From a virus: a stretch of 64,000 bases of DNA. Of the stretch, positions 7,890 through 16,353 are shown in pieces. The stretch is taken from IMG/VR virus record IMGVR_UViG_3300042324_002009, positions 1 to 64,000 of that record. One strand, 5' to 3'. A program made the position numbers and the translations under genes. The notes below the pieces were generated by a model, which was not told where the DNA came from, ran no database searches, and worked only from the letters and a program-made list of their open reading frames with translations. Every line of letters begins with the position of its first letter. The stretch's first letter is position 1.

Positions 7890-9069
7890 TATCAGAATCA
7901 GTTAAATCTTCTAATTCGTCTATTTCCATTTCGTCTATTCCATCTTGTGTTTCAGGGAATTTAAACGTAGGCTTAATTGTAGTTTCGTCTAACTGCGTTA
8001 ATACTTCATGAGTAAATAACCTAGCTGAGAAAAATTCTTTAACTGGAACAGCATCACCATTATGCTTAATGATATAGGTTTTTCCAAGTTTTTTTGGTAG
8101 AAAATAGAAAGTCTCTCCAGCTACTTCAAATTTTGAACATAATTCAGATTCGTCTGGTTTTAGTTTAGAGAATTCCTTTTCAGTTAACTTATTACCTCTA
8201 CCTACTCCACATGATTCCCAATTAACATATTGTTCAAGGCCTACAAATTGATTCATACCTTTATGGAATGAAATATGGAATTCAATATCAATAGGTCGAG
8301 CTAAACGATTCTTTTTAGTTTTAGAACGAACAATAATTCCAGTAGTGGTTTTAGCTTCATCACGAAGAGTTCCTTTACTCAACATTAAGATAATTGATGC
8401 AGAGAATTCTGGACCTCCACCGCCTGACATACCCTTTGGCGTATATTGATCCATTGAGGCATATGTGTGGTTTGTAAAAATAAATGGAACTTTATAATTT
8501 GAAAGATCCAAAGTTAATGATTTGAATAGTGACCTCATTTCTTTTGCACGAAGTCCCATATCTGCAGCGTTTTTACCTGCATCCATATCACGTTGACTTT
8601 TATCAGTATCAAGCATGCCTACTGAATCTACAAATAGTGCAATCTTAAGTCCTGGATTCTCCTTAATTGTTTCAATTAAGTCATGCACATAAAATTTAAC
8701 TTCGCTAATAAGACCCATACGTAAATATTTTAATTTACTTAAGTCTACTCCAAATTTAACATAGTCACTTGAATCAATTGCACCTTCAGTGTCAATATAA
8801 ATTACCATGTAATCCATTTTTTGTAATTCACGAACTGCATTTAAACATAGGAATGTTTTACCTGAACCTGAATCTCCAGCAATTCCAATACTTCGAGTAT
8901 TAGGATAACCTCCAAATAAGGATCCTGACATTTGTGCATTTAATAAGTAATTTCCAGTTGGAATGTACTCTTCAATATCAGAGAAGCCTCTGATTTCAAT
9001 TTTTGATTTGACTTTTTTCTCGAGCAAGTCGTTAAACTTGGCGAATGCGTCCATTGTTGATTTTGCCAT
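7879..9069 (-). CDS. uvsX: UvsX-like recombinase (RecA family)
   Basis: Strand-exchange ATPase of 396 aa, almost the length of T4 UvsX (391). Walker A is GDSGSGKT (65-72), a conserved DTEG follows about 20 residues later, and Walker B is ALFVDSVGML. A Gly-rich mobile DNA-binding loop is seen in MSGGGGPEF. The C-terminus is acidic (EMEIDELEDLTDSDNDL), as in UvsX, where it modulates filament formation. Its location upstream of the helicase gene fits recombination-dependent replication. A terminator hairpin lies just before its start, so it probably has its own promoter. Confidence 0.95.
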   Translation of the reverse strand: MAKSTMDAFAKFNDLLEKKVKSKIEIRGFSDIEEYIPTGNYLLNAQMSGSLFGGYPNTRSIGIAGDSGSGKTFLCLNAVRELQKMDYMVIYIDTEGAIDSSDYVKFGVDLSKLKYLRMGLISEVKFYVHDLIETIKENPGLKIALFVDSVGMLDTDKSQRDMDAGKNAADMGLRAKEMRSLFKSLTLDLSNYKVPFIFTNHTYASMDQYTPKGMSGGGGPEFSASIILMLSKGTLRDEAKTTTGIIVRSKTKKNRLARPIDIEFHISFHKGMNQFVGLEQYVNWESCGVGRGNKLTEKEFSKLKPDESELCSKFEVAGETFYFLPKKLGKTYIIKHNGDAVPVKEFFSARLFTHEVLTQLDETTIKPTFKFPETQDGIDEMEIDELEDLTDSDNDL

Positions 9070-9085
9070 GTGTATAAAATTAATA

Positions 9086-9115
9086 TTTTAGTATCTTTTA
9101 CAAAGGATACTAAAA
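9086..9115 (-). terminator. Perfect 10-bp hairpin between Nudix-like and uvsX genes
   Basis: TTTTAGTATC (9086-9095) pairs without mismatch with GATACTAAAA (9106-9115) around a 10-nt loop. It lies immediately after the stop codon of the Nudix-like gene (9121) and before uvsX. On the minus strand it is followed by an AT-rich tract without a long T run, so it may be a weak terminator or attenuator or protect a 3' end. Confidence 0.65.
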
Positions 9116-9120
9116 TGGGT

Positions 9121-9684
9121 TTAGTTAAAATATGAAACTAACAAAAATGCTCCAGATAAGACGGTTGCGTCTGAATAATCTCCATTTACAATTTGGTGAA
9201 AACCTACCTTTGTAATAGTAGAGTTTTCTTTTGTAAAATGATCCTTTGAGAGGTTTCGAGTAAACAAAATATTTGGAAGGTTAGTTAGGTCAATTCCATA
9301 ACAGTGCATACTTAAAGTCATTGGAACATTCATTGAAATATCTCCAAGATAAAATATACTATTTTCGGTGAGACCTGTATCGTCAAGGTTAAGTCCAGCC
9401 TCTTCAAGTAGTGCTCTACATACTGAATCGTATGGAGTCTTATCTAAATCTGGATTAACTACATCAATTATAAGAGTGCTAGCATTCTGTTTATTCATTA
9501 GATTAGGCGAGTCTAAAAGAAAAATAGACTTGAGCCCATCATTTGAATTACGTTCAAATGGTATTAAACAAATATAGTCTAGCTCGCACGATAGGTAATG
9601 AGTTGAGTGTTGATCTTTGGTTAAAGCCAATATGTTAAAGTTTCCTATTTTGCTAGGAGTTTCATTAGATATTTGATTATGCAT
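9121..9684 (-). CDS. Nudix-like hydrolase, 187 aa
   Basis: The segment PYDSVCRALLEEAGLNL (about residues 84-100) fits the second half of a Nudix box (RExxEExGU). However, the Glu after Arg is Ala, and the upstream G-x5-E is not evident. The surrounding alternating strands (YICLIPFER, SIFLLDSP, FYLGDISM) match a Nudix alpha/beta/alpha sandwich. Nudix enzymes cleave nucleoside diphosphate-X compounds; T4 NudE is a phage example. With the box incomplete, catalysis is uncertain. The gene overlaps the upstream 210-aa gene by 8 nt. Confidence 0.6.
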   Translation of the reverse strand: MHNQISNETPSKIGNFNILALTKDQHSTHYLSCELDYICLIPFERNSNDGLKSIFLLDSPNLMNKQNASTLIIDVVNPDLDKTPYDSVCRALLEEAGLNLDDTGLTENSIFYLGDISMNVPMTLSMHCYGIDLTNLPNILFTRNLSKDHFTKENSTITKVGFHQIVNGDYSDATVLSGAFLLVSYFN

Positions 9685-10309
9685 TAGCTGTAGATTTTTT
9701 AGTAGGTGTTGTACTCAACATTTTCTTCATAGTCTTTTTAATTGAGTCCGCCGTTACATTGTTATTTATATAGTCAGACAATTTTGTCAAAAACTCTTCT
9801 TTATTCTTAGAGTTTGAATACATCATCTTTAATAAATTTTTACTAGGTAATTTAATTTTAACTGAAAGAGCTAAATCGGTGTCTTCTAGTGAAAACATAC
9901 CAAATAAGTCACCTGGATCAGTAGAGACCTTAAGTTGAGCCGGTTGAGATGGAGGTGGAGCTATTGGTTTTGGTGCAATAATTTCAGCCCTAAATTCGGC
10001 TGGAATTTCTTCAGTTACTTTAAAATCTTCATTTAATGAAGGAATGTAATTGATTGACTGAATTTCAGCCATTGACATTGGCTGTTGATCTTCAGTGATC
10101 ATCATTAGGTCAGAAGAAACTCGGTCAGTATCAAGTTGAGTACCGTCTGATAGTATTGCCATGAATCTGCCATTTCTAGCCGGCAAAACATCTCTAACTT
10201 GGACTACTTTTCCTAGTTTAGTTTTATCATTGGTTTTTATCCATTGAAAGTCGTTTGATTGGAAGCTGCTTTTTATTGCAACTAAGGTATCAATATCGTA
10301 GTTATTCAT
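9677..10309 (-). CDS. Hypothetical protein after the polymerase fragment, 210 aa
   Basis: Not recognised. The start is taken as the ATG at 10309, 19 nt after the polymerase stop. A longer GTG-started version (from 10345) would overlap the polymerase and adds a Lys-rich leader, so it is less likely. A possible beta-rich N-terminal domain (residues 1-75, around GKVVQVRDVLPARNGRFMAILSDG) resembles a small SH3/KOW-like barrel. A Pro-rich linker (PKPIAPPPSQPAQ) follows, then a helical basic C-terminus. It shows no polymerase motif B or C, so it is not the missing polymerase half. Confidence 0.7.
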   Translation of the reverse strand: MNNYDIDTLVAIKSSFQSNDFQWIKTNDKTKLGKVVQVRDVLPARNGRFMAILSDGTQLDTDRVSSDLMMITEDQQPMSMAEIQSINYIPSLNEDFKVTEEIPAEFRAEIIAPKPIAPPPSQPAQLKVSTDPGDLFGMFSLEDTDLALSVKIKLPSKNLLKMMYSNSKNKEEFLTKLSDYINNNVTADSIKKTMKKMLSTTPTKKSTANA

Positions 10310-10328
10310 AATTAGGTTTTTTATTTTT

Positions 10329-11711
10329 TTAAGCCACTTTTTCACTTGACAATTGTTCTTCTAATTTTTTCATTTGATTCTTTGTGTCTACTCGACCATT
10401 ATACAGTTTAGTAAGAATTGTTCGAGCAGCTGAATCCATTTTATTTGTGAAGACTGTATCGTTTTTTGTTAATATTTGGTCAGGTTGTAGTTCAACACCA
10501 GGTTTAATTTTTCCCAAATACGCATCTGGCGAAATATTAAATTGAATTTGAATGTTTGGATACATTGAGGCAAAGTCAAAACACGAAACATATTTGTAAT
10601 ATCCAGGCTCAGGCTTTGCAACATACGCTCCATCATACGTTGCATCTTCTTCTAAGTCTCTTCGATCATTTGCCATATAACGGCCTCTATCTAAAAACTC
10701 ACGACACATTAATGATTCAGTAATGAATACTGCTGAGAATACTTTTGAAACATCGACCTTTGCAAATTTTGAAATTGCAAATGCAACATCAAGTAGTCCA
10801 AGCTTATCTTCAATTAGTTTAATAAGAATTGTATCAATAATATTATACTTGATAAAGTTTTCAATATCTTGTTGAGCTTCCATCATGGTTGCATATTCAC
10901 TATGGAGTTTAGTTGTTCCTAATACTAGGTTAGCAATATAATCTAATTTATAATTCTCAACAACTTTATAGGGTTTAGTATTCATAAATACTTCCATGTA
11001 ATCTAAAAGACCTAAATGAATTGGCATTTTTGATTTACCAATTAAGGTTTTAGACGGCATAGTTTGCATTGGATCAATATCCAATTTTTTACAACGATTA
11101 ATTAGATAAATCCAGTCAAATCCAATAACATTCCAACCAGTTAAGAATGGAATTTTTGGAAGAACTTTATGGAAAAACGTTTTCATTAACTCTTCTTCAG
11201 TTTCAAAGAAAAGATATTTAAGGGTAAATGTTTGACCGTGTGCTTTAAAGTAGTCATTCACTTCATCTTGCATTTGTAAAATTGGAGACTCTTCCAATTT
11301 CTTCATGGTTGACATTACAAAACAAACATTGTCCTCATTAACAAAAGTAATTAAATTAACTGGCATTGCGGCTTTTGCCGGATCAGGAAACTCTTGTGAA
11401 GTTAACTGAATCTCAATATCTAAATAATATTTTTTTGGACTGTCATCTGAATAGATTGAAGCAAGTTCAGTTTCATCTAACCTAGTTTGGGTTAATTCCT
11501 CAAGCCTAAATTTACTTAACCATTTACCTTGAACTTTTTTTAGGAACTTTCCATCCCAGTTTCTGTGTTCAGTTGGGGTTGGGGTTAAGTTCCAATTATA
11601 AAGATCGTGTGGAAGTATAGGCTTTTTCATAAAGCCGATTGTACCATCTGGTTTATAATAAGAAATGACTAGAGTCGAGTCTTCTGTGTGAAATTCTGTG
11701 CTTACAATCAT
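10329..11711 (-). CDS. 43: Family B DNA polymerase, N-terminal half (exonuclease plus motif A)
   Basis: Replicative polymerase fragment of 460 aa. The 3'-5' exonuclease motifs are present: Exo I LDIEI (D98/E100), Exo II GWNVIGFD (N193-D199) and Exo III YNIID (Y289/D293). Polymerase motif A is DFASMYP (379-385) with the catalytic Asp. The frame stops at KVA about 75 residues later, before motif B (Kx3NSxYG) and motif C (DTDS), which are not found downstream in any frame of the following gene. T4 gp43 is about 900 aa. The C-terminal half must be encoded elsewhere (a split polymerase) or the gene is broken. Confidence 0.9.
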   Translation of the reverse strand: MIVSTEFHTEDSTLVISYYKPDGTIGFMKKPILPHDLYNWNLTPTPTEHRNWDGKFLKKVQGKWLSKFRLEELTQTRLDETELASIYSDDSPKKYYLDIEIQLTSQEFPDPAKAAMPVNLITFVNEDNVCFVMSTMKKLEESPILQMQDEVNDYFKAHGQTFTLKYLFFETEEELMKTFFHKVLPKIPFLTGWNVIGFDWIYLINRCKKLDIDPMQTMPSKTLIGKSKMPIHLGLLDYMEVFMNTKPYKVVENYKLDYIANLVLGTTKLHSEYATMMEAQQDIENFIKYNIIDTILIKLIEDKLGLLDVAFAISKFAKVDVSKVFSAVFITESLMCREFLDRGRYMANDRRDLEEDATYDGAYVAKPEPGYYKYVSCFDFASMYPNIQIQFNISPDAYLGKIKPGVELQPDQILTKNDTVFTNKMDSAARTILTKLYNGRVDTKNQMKKLEEQLSSEKVA

Positions 11712-11731
11712 ATTAATTAATATACCAAAGA

Positions 11732-12169
11732 TTAATGAGTTCCAGTTGAACCAAATCCGCCTTCTCCACGTTCAGTTGTCTCAGAATAAAGCTGGTCAAA
11801 TAAAACTTCCTCAATTATATCATAAAATACCGGAACAAGTACAAACTGGATCAATTTTTGACCTGGAGTTATGAGTTGGTCAGTAGTTCCAACATTAATC
11901 ACATGGATATGAATTTCTCCTTGATAATCTTCATCGCAGACTTCAGCACCTTTAATTAATAACTGCTTAGTTGCAACTCCTGACTTGTTAAAGGCAGTTA
12001 ACATATACCCAGTAGGAATATCTGCTTTAATACCAGTTGGAATTAGTGCAGAGTTTCCAGGAAGTAATATTAATTCTGGATAATCATTTGGAACAAAAAA
12101 ATCTATACCTGCAGATTTAGGGGTTCCTCTGGTTGGGATCTTAACGTCCCGAATTCTTGAAATTTTCAT
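11732..12169 (-). CDS. dut: dUTPase (deoxyuridine triphosphatase, trimeric type)
   Basis: Converts dUTP to dUMP and pyrophosphate, keeping uracil out of DNA and supplying dUMP. All five family motifs are visible in 145 aa: I AGIDF (20-24), II NKSGVATK (61-68, replacing the usual RSG), III from G74 to N92 with the key D81-Y82-x-G84, IV PGQKLIQ (102-108) and V RGEGGFGSTG (134-143). Full length. It is the first gene of the minus-strand block and lies opposite the sheath gene across a 174-nt divergent region. It ends 20 nt before the polymerase start. Confidence 0.95.
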   Translation of the reverse strand: MKISRIRDVKIPTRGTPKSAGIDFFVPNDYPELILLPGNSALIPTGIKADIPTGYMLTAFNKSGVATKQLLIKGAEVCDEDYQGEIHIHVINVGTTDQLITPGQKLIQFVLVPVFYDIIEEVLFDQLYSETTERGEGGFGSTGTH

Positions 12170-12209
12170 TAAATGTATGTTTTATATAGTATTACTTGTT
12201 CTTTTACCC

Positions 12210-12235
12210 CCAAAGTGAAAAAAGTTTAACTTTGG
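12210..12235. promoter_or_regulatory. Inverted repeat in the dUTPase/sheath divergent region
   Basis: CCAAAGT (12210-12216) and ACTTTGG (12229-12235) form a 7-bp inverted repeat around a 12-nt A/T-rich spacer. It lies between the divergent early and late units, upstream of both. On the minus strand a TATATAAAAC stretch before the dUTPase start could serve as a -10 element. An operator or a hairpin are both possible, and the sequence does not decide. Confidence 0.35.
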
Positions 12236-12248
12236 ATACAATATTGCT

Positions 12249-12258
12249 GATAAATAAC
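12249..12258 (+). promoter_or_regulatory. Late-promoter-like motif GATAAATAAC (distal, sheath)
   Basis: Exact copy of the motif repeated before late genes in this window. It lies 86 nt before the sheath start, upstream of a second, closer copy. T4 late promoters have TATAAATA at the -10 position, read by gp55. Confidence 0.6.
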
Positions 12259-12307
12259 TTTATCAACTCGTAGACCGTTTTTAAATTTATGAATTTGGGA
12301 CGAATGC

Positions 12308-12321
12308 GATAAATAAATAAC
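12308..12321 (+). promoter_or_regulatory. Late-promoter-like motif GATAAATAAATAAC (proximal, sheath)
   Basis: An extended copy of the repeated late motif lies 23 nt before the sheath ATG, in the spacing range seen for the other late genes (16-30 nt). With the copy at 12249 it makes a tandem arrangement, fitting a highly expressed structural gene. Confidence 0.7.
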
Positions 12322-12343
12322 TTCAAAATAATACGCAAAAGCG

Positions 12344-15300
12344 ATGGCAGAAAAATTAAATCTGAACAGATACAAGTCAAGCGGTGTCTACACAGTAGAA
12401 ATTGATGAGAGCACTAACCTTTCATTACCTCTTTCAACTGGAAGATTGGTAATTGGCTCAAGTAAAAAAGGACCGATCAATTCAGTAGTACTAGTTAATG
12501 ACTTACGTACTTTATCGGCAGTCTATGGCGATATTGACTCTAAATTAGAAAAAAATGGTAATTATTTCCACAGAACTATTCAGGTAGCACTAAGAAATGG
12601 CCCAGTTTATGCACTAAATTTATTGCCAATTGCTGATTCAGATGTTGCATATTTTACAACATTTAATACAGAAGCAGCTTCAAATAACTCAACATGGTCT
12701 GCTAGTTCGTATCAAAGCAGCATAGCTGATTTCTATAATACTCAAAAATTATGGTTTGCTGATGTTGACGCTGTTAACAAATATAAAAACTTAGCACTAG
12801 GCGATTCTTTTCCAGCAACTGGAACAGTTGATAGAGATGCTAACAAATTATTAAGTTTAGTTAACTTATCTAAGAAGCCAGTTACCTCATGGGCTAGAAT
12901 AGCTGATACTACTGGTTATGACATTAAAGTTAAAGAATATTATAAATTACTTGGTGATAAGGTTGAAGTTCCTGATTTCTTACACCCTGATGATTATGTT
13001 GCTGACTATTTTGTAGAACTTTCAGTAGTTGAAGGAGACTGGTCAGATTCTATTAGATTGTCAAAAGACCCAATTTATCAACAGTATTTTAATGAAAGCG
13101 GTATCATTTTAGCAAAAATGAACGATTTTTTATCGTTAAAAGAAGTTACAGTAGTTAACCGTACAATTGGAGCAATTATTCCAGAATTTACAGACCTAGC
13201 CGGATCGCCAGCATCATTAGACTATTTGTTTAATAATAAATTTTCTCAATCTGGAGTTTATTGTGCTCTTGACTATAAGAAAATTGATATGATTGATTTA
13301 GCAAACAATCCAGTATTTGATAGCGGTAGCGCATCCGAAAGTATTGAATCACAACGATTGGATTTAGTAGGTTACGGCTTTGACGAAATGGATTCAGCTG
13401 TTTATTCAGTAGATAGCGGTAATCCTGATTTATCTATTGCACCAGTTAAATTAATTGATGTATTAAGTTACAGAAAAACTGCTGGTTACGAATATTATTT
13501 TAATATTTCAACAACCGCGCCTGATAACTTTGAGATTTTACCGGGTGCGGCACTTAGCCTTGGTGAAATGTACACAGTTAACCCAGTTGGTTCTAACAAT
13601 AATTATATTATTGCAACAATCAATAGCCCACTATATAATGCATGGGCAAATGGATTTATTAAAACTGGAGATACTTTACTTACAGGATCTACTGCATACT
13701 TATCAACTGATGGAGTAGTTAAAACGGTTATGAATGGCTTAGCTAAAATTAGTTATATTGAGTTTTATGCATATAGCGATTTAACTTATACTAATCAAGT
13801 TGATGCAGCAACAATCACTAGCGGATCTAATCAATATTTGCATATTAAGTCAGCTGAAGTTACTGAATTTAACTTTGACTTTGACTTAACTGATACTGAC
13901 TATTTTAGATCAGGTTTTAGTTATTTTGCTCCTAACCGATTAGTATTTACACTAACTCCAACTCTTTATGGAAATCCAGCAAAGAAAGAAATAGCAAATG
14001 GAAATGCAGTATATGATGCAGTTAAGAGAAGTAAAATTGAAAACTTTATTAAAACTGGTCAATATATTAAAGCTGGAATACTTACAGACGGTGACGGTGA
14101 CCCAGTTATTCGTGAACGTTTATTAAGGATTAAAACTGTTTATGCAAAAAAAGTAAGTGTTACTTATATAGGAGCTCCTACTAATACGTTAGAGTATACA
14201 ATCACAGTAGATTCTCCACTAGATGCAAATATAACTGGTATTGATCTTACTGGTTCAATATTAAAAACGTATAAAGGAATTAAAAATTATGTAACGGACC
14301 TTAGAGGTTTTTATGTACCTGCAATATCACTTGATGAAGTTGGTTTATATCCTAATGGAACCTCTGCTCGTCAAGATAAGATCCTTGATTATATGTTTGA
14401 GAATACTAATATTGCATCAACTATTGCAGATAATGAGACCTTAAATTTCCGATATATTATCGATTCATTTGAAGGTCAAATTGCACCTGCTTCTAAACAG
14501 CAACTTGCACAACTTGCAGCAAATCACGGAAAAGCACTAGCTATCTGTAATGCTCCATCTTTTGCTCAATATGAAAAATCAATCGACCCAAGCTTTATTG
14601 ATTTTAATACTAACTTAGTATCAACTGAGTATATTTCAACCGGTGGTAATCTATCTTCAAATCCTCAATTTACATTTGGATTTGCAAGTGGAGATAAGAA
14701 TGGTATTGCAATTGCATCTTACGCTGCATACTTTATGCCTAACTTAGTAATATTTGACAACGGTCGAAGTAAATCAATTCCACCTGCTGCATATATTGCA
14801 AATACATATATGAAAAAATATACAGGCGGAAATACTTTCTCAATTGTTGCAGGTAAGCGCGGTATTATTACTGAGCCAGAAGTAACTGGACTAGAATATG
14901 ATTTAACTAATGACGATAGAGATTATTTAGAACCAGTAGGTTTTAATATGATCGTTAGACGTAGAGGTTTCGGAGTAATGATTTTCTCAAATAACACAGG
15001 TTATCAAAGAGTAAAATCTGCACTTAATAACATCCACGTTAGAGAGGCATTGGTAACAATTGAAAAAGATATTGAAAGAATCTTATTGAATTACCTATTT
15101 GAATTTAACGATCCAACTACTAGACTAAGAGTTAAAACATTAGTTAAAAACTACTTAGAAGCAGTTCAAGACGCTAGAGGTATTGCAACATTTGATGTAA
15201 TATTTGATGATTCAAATAATGGTTCTGAGGTTCTTGAAAATAACGCTGGTGTAATTGATATTATTGTTGATTTCCCAAGAGGTATTCAAAAGTTCATCAA

Positions 15301-15370
15301 CCGTATTACAATCACAAGAGCTGGAGGCCAATTAGCTTCTGCTTCTACTGGATTTACGCCTTCATTCTAA
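12344..15370 (+). CDS. 18: Tail sheath protein (T4 gp18-like), 1008 aa
   Basis: Subunit of the contractile tail sheath. The N-terminus (SSGVYTVEIDES... then RLVIGSSKKGPINS) and the C-terminal third carry the family pattern: PPAAYIANTY near residue 807, EPVGFNMIVRRRGFGVMIF around 862-880, a helix with TIEKDIERILLNYLFE around 902, and a final strand segment DIIVDFPRGIQKFINRITI. The conserved C-terminal domain forms the inner contractile shell. At 1008 aa it is much larger than T4 gp18 (659). The extra length lies in the middle (about residues 130-700) and probably forms surface domains. Two late-type promoter motifs precede it. Confidence 0.93.
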   Translation: MAEKLNLNRYKSSGVYTVEIDESTNLSLPLSTGRLVIGSSKKGPINSVVLVNDLRTLSAVYGDIDSKLEKNGNYFHRTIQVALRNGPVYALNLLPIADSDVAYFTTFNTEAASNNSTWSASSYQSSIADFYNTQKLWFADVDAVNKYKNLALGDSFPATGTVDRDANKLLSLVNLSKKPVTSWARIADTTGYDIKVKEYYKLLGDKVEVPDFLHPDDYVADYFVELSVVEGDWSDSIRLSKDPIYQQYFNESGIILAKMNDFLSLKEVTVVNRTIGAIIPEFTDLAGSPASLDYLFNNKFSQSGVYCALDYKKIDMIDLANNPVFDSGSASESIESQRLDLVGYGFDEMDSAVYSVDSGNPDLSIAPVKLIDVLSYRKTAGYEYYFNISTTAPDNFEILPGAALSLGEMYTVNPVGSNNNYIIATINSPLYNAWANGFIKTGDTLLTGSTAYLSTDGVVKTVMNGLAKISYIEFYAYSDLTYTNQVDAATITSGSNQYLHIKSAEVTEFNFDFDLTDTDYFRSGFSYFAPNRLVFTLTPTLYGNPAKKEIANGNAVYDAVKRSKIENFIKTGQYIKAGILTDGDGDPVIRERLLRIKTVYAKKVSVTYIGAPTNTLEYTITVDSPLDANITGIDLTGSILKTYKGIKNYVTDLRGFYVPAISLDEVGLYPNGTSARQDKILDYMFENTNIASTIADNETLNFRYIIDSFEGQIAPASKQQLAQLAANHGKALAICNAPSFAQYEKSIDPSFIDFNTNLVSTEYISTGGNLSSNPQFTFGFASGDKNGIAIASYAAYFMPNLVIFDNGRSKSIPPAAYIANTYMKKYTGGNTFSIVAGKRGIITEPEVTGLEYDLTNDDRDYLEPVGFNMIVRRRGFGVMIFSNNTGYQRVKSALNNIHVREALVTIEKDIERILLNYLFEFNDPTTRLRVKTLVKNYLEAVQDARGIATFDVIFDDSNNGSEVLENNAGVIDIIVDFPRGIQKFINRITITRAGGQLASASTGFTPSF

Positions 15371-15389
15371 TTAACAAAATACAAAAACT

Positions 15390-15677
15390 ATGAAAAGATA
15401 CATATCTCTATTTGAAAATTTTAATGACGATGTTCAATATATGGTAAAACCAGTAGGTGATTCCTTTAGAATATTTGCTAAAACACCTAAGATGAAAGCA
15501 GACGGTAGTGAATATGAAGATTGTGAATCTTTATTCGGTAAAGGTACAATGTGGAAAGATTATGATAGTCACAGTAGCGCTAAAACCGCTATTGACAGTA
15601 TGTCAAATATGAGTCACAGTATGAGTAAACCAAGTGGTGGTAAACCTCACGGACCTAGTGACTATTTTGCTGATTAA
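15390..15677 (+). CDS. Small late protein with capsid-targeting-like N-terminus, 95 aa
   Basis: No family recognised. It begins MKRYISLFENF, where SLFE fits the (L/I)-x-E cleavage pattern used by the T4 prohead protease on head proteins. The rest is polar, with an acidic/glycine part and a Ser/Met/His-rich tail (SMSNMSHSMSKPSGGK). It follows the sheath gene by 19 nt with no promoter between and is closed by a strong terminator, so it shares the late sheath transcript. In T4 the gene after the sheath is the tube protein gp19 (about 163 aa), but this protein is too short and shows no resemblance. Confidence 0.65.
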   Translation: MKRYISLFENFNDDVQYMVKPVGDSFRIFAKTPKMKADGSEYEDCESLFGKGTMWKDYDSHSSAKTAIDSMSNMSHSMSKPSGGKPHGPSDYFAD

Positions 15678-15696
15678 TTAAAAAGTTTAATACAAA

Positions 15697-15725
15697 TAAA
15701 AAGGACCTCAATTGAGGTCCTTTTT
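15697..15725. terminator. Strong bidirectional terminator between convergent units
   Basis: A perfect palindromic hairpin, AAGGACCTCA/ATTGAGGTCC extended by A and T runs, is flanked by A5 on the left and T6 on the right. The symmetry lets it stop the plus-strand sheath transcript and the minus-strand HAD/GroES/RNase H transcript alike. Confidence 0.9.
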
Positions 15726-15734
15726 TGTTTAGGG

Positions 15735-15777
15735 CCGACAGGATATGTCAGATTCCACCACTTGGTTTAAGTCCAAG
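15735..15777 (-). other. Structured GC-richer element with two hairpins (tRNA-arm-like)
   Basis: In the 50 nt between the terminator and the HAD gene stop, two hairpins can be drawn. One is CTTGG/CCAAG around a 7-nt loop at 15761-15777. The other is CTGACA/TGTCGG around 5 nt (15735-15751), fully paired only on the minus strand, where a G-U pair replaces a C-A mismatch. The first resembles a tRNA anticodon or T arm in size, and GTGGTGGAAT beside it recalls tRNA-Leu 5' parts, but no full cloverleaf can be folded. It would lie in the 3' untranslated region of the HAD transcript. Confidence 0.35.
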
Positions 15778-15780
15778 AAC

Positions 15781-16353
15781 TTAGTCTTCAGGTTCCATAA
15801 TACCTTCAAGAACTCTAATTGAGTCGGTTGAGTCATTATGTAAAATACCAGTTCCGCCAGCGTCAGTCCATTTATTTAGCTTAGTATCAAAATCATCAAT
15901 TAAAATGTCAAATTTATCTCTGGCATATTTCCATTTGTCTTGATCTAAAATTATTCTGGTTTTACTTGTAAAATCTTCAGGTTTAGTAACAGGTTCTTCA
16001 TCAATATGCAGATGTAGTTTAATCCATTTTGCTTTACCTGCTAAACATTCAGCACTTCTACTCGGAGCAGATAGGATAATTGGATCATATTGTTTTAAAT
16101 AGTCCCATAATTCTCTACCGTCTTGCGTCCAAGGTAAATCTGCCCAAAAATCTTCTCCTAATTTATCTAGGATTGGCCAAATTGAATTTTTACCGTGGAG
16201 CTCTTCATATGCATGTGGTGAAAGTTTTTCAGGATTTTCTGAAATTTCAGTAAAGCCTCGGTTAAAGTCTACTAGGACACCGTCTAAATCACAGAAAATT
16301 GTGTATTTTCCGCCTCTTTTTTCAAAGATAAATTGTTTAAATTTTTTAAGCAT
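15781..16353 (-). CDS. HAD-family phosphatase with capsid-targeting-like N-terminus, 190 aa
   Basis: Phosphatase of the haloacid dehalogenase fold. Motif I is CDLDGVLVDF (D22/D24), motif II LSAPS, and the late DILIDDFD motif IV carries two Asp for Mg2+. The layout is like 5'(3')-deoxyribonucleotidases or small phage HAD proteins; the substrate is unknown. The start chosen is the ATG at 16353. The alternative at 16368 is TTG and would overlap GroES by 23 nt. From this ATG the protein starts MLKKFKQFIFE, resembling the T4 internal-protein targeting peptide with an I-F-E cleavage site just before the enzyme domain. It overlaps the GroES gene by 8 nt. Confidence 0.85.
   Translation of the reverse strand: MLKKFKQFIFEKRGGKYTIFCDLDGVLVDFNRGFTEISENPEKLSPHAYEELHGKNSIWPILDKLGEDFWADLPWTQDGRELWDYLKQYDPIILSAPSRSAECLAGKAKWIKLHLHIDEEPVTKPEDFTSKTRIILDQDKWKYARDKFDILIDDFDTKLNKWTDAGGTGILHNDSTDSIRVLEGIMEPED

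Noticed and set aside
9761-9770. TATAAATAAC on the minus strand as a late promoter for the Nudix-like gene
   Set aside because: It lies within coding sequence and about 77 nt from the next start, outside the 16-30 nt range of the convincing sites; a chance match in AT-rich DNA is more likely.
9677-10345. The gene after the polymerase as the missing polymerase half
   Set aside because: It has no motif B or C and is only about 210 aa, with a Pro-rich linker and no palm-like sequence.
15731-15780. A tRNA gene beside the terminator
   Set aside because: One arm-like hairpin exists, but no acceptor stem, no full set of arms and no T33 or C56 in the right places. Reported only as a structured element.
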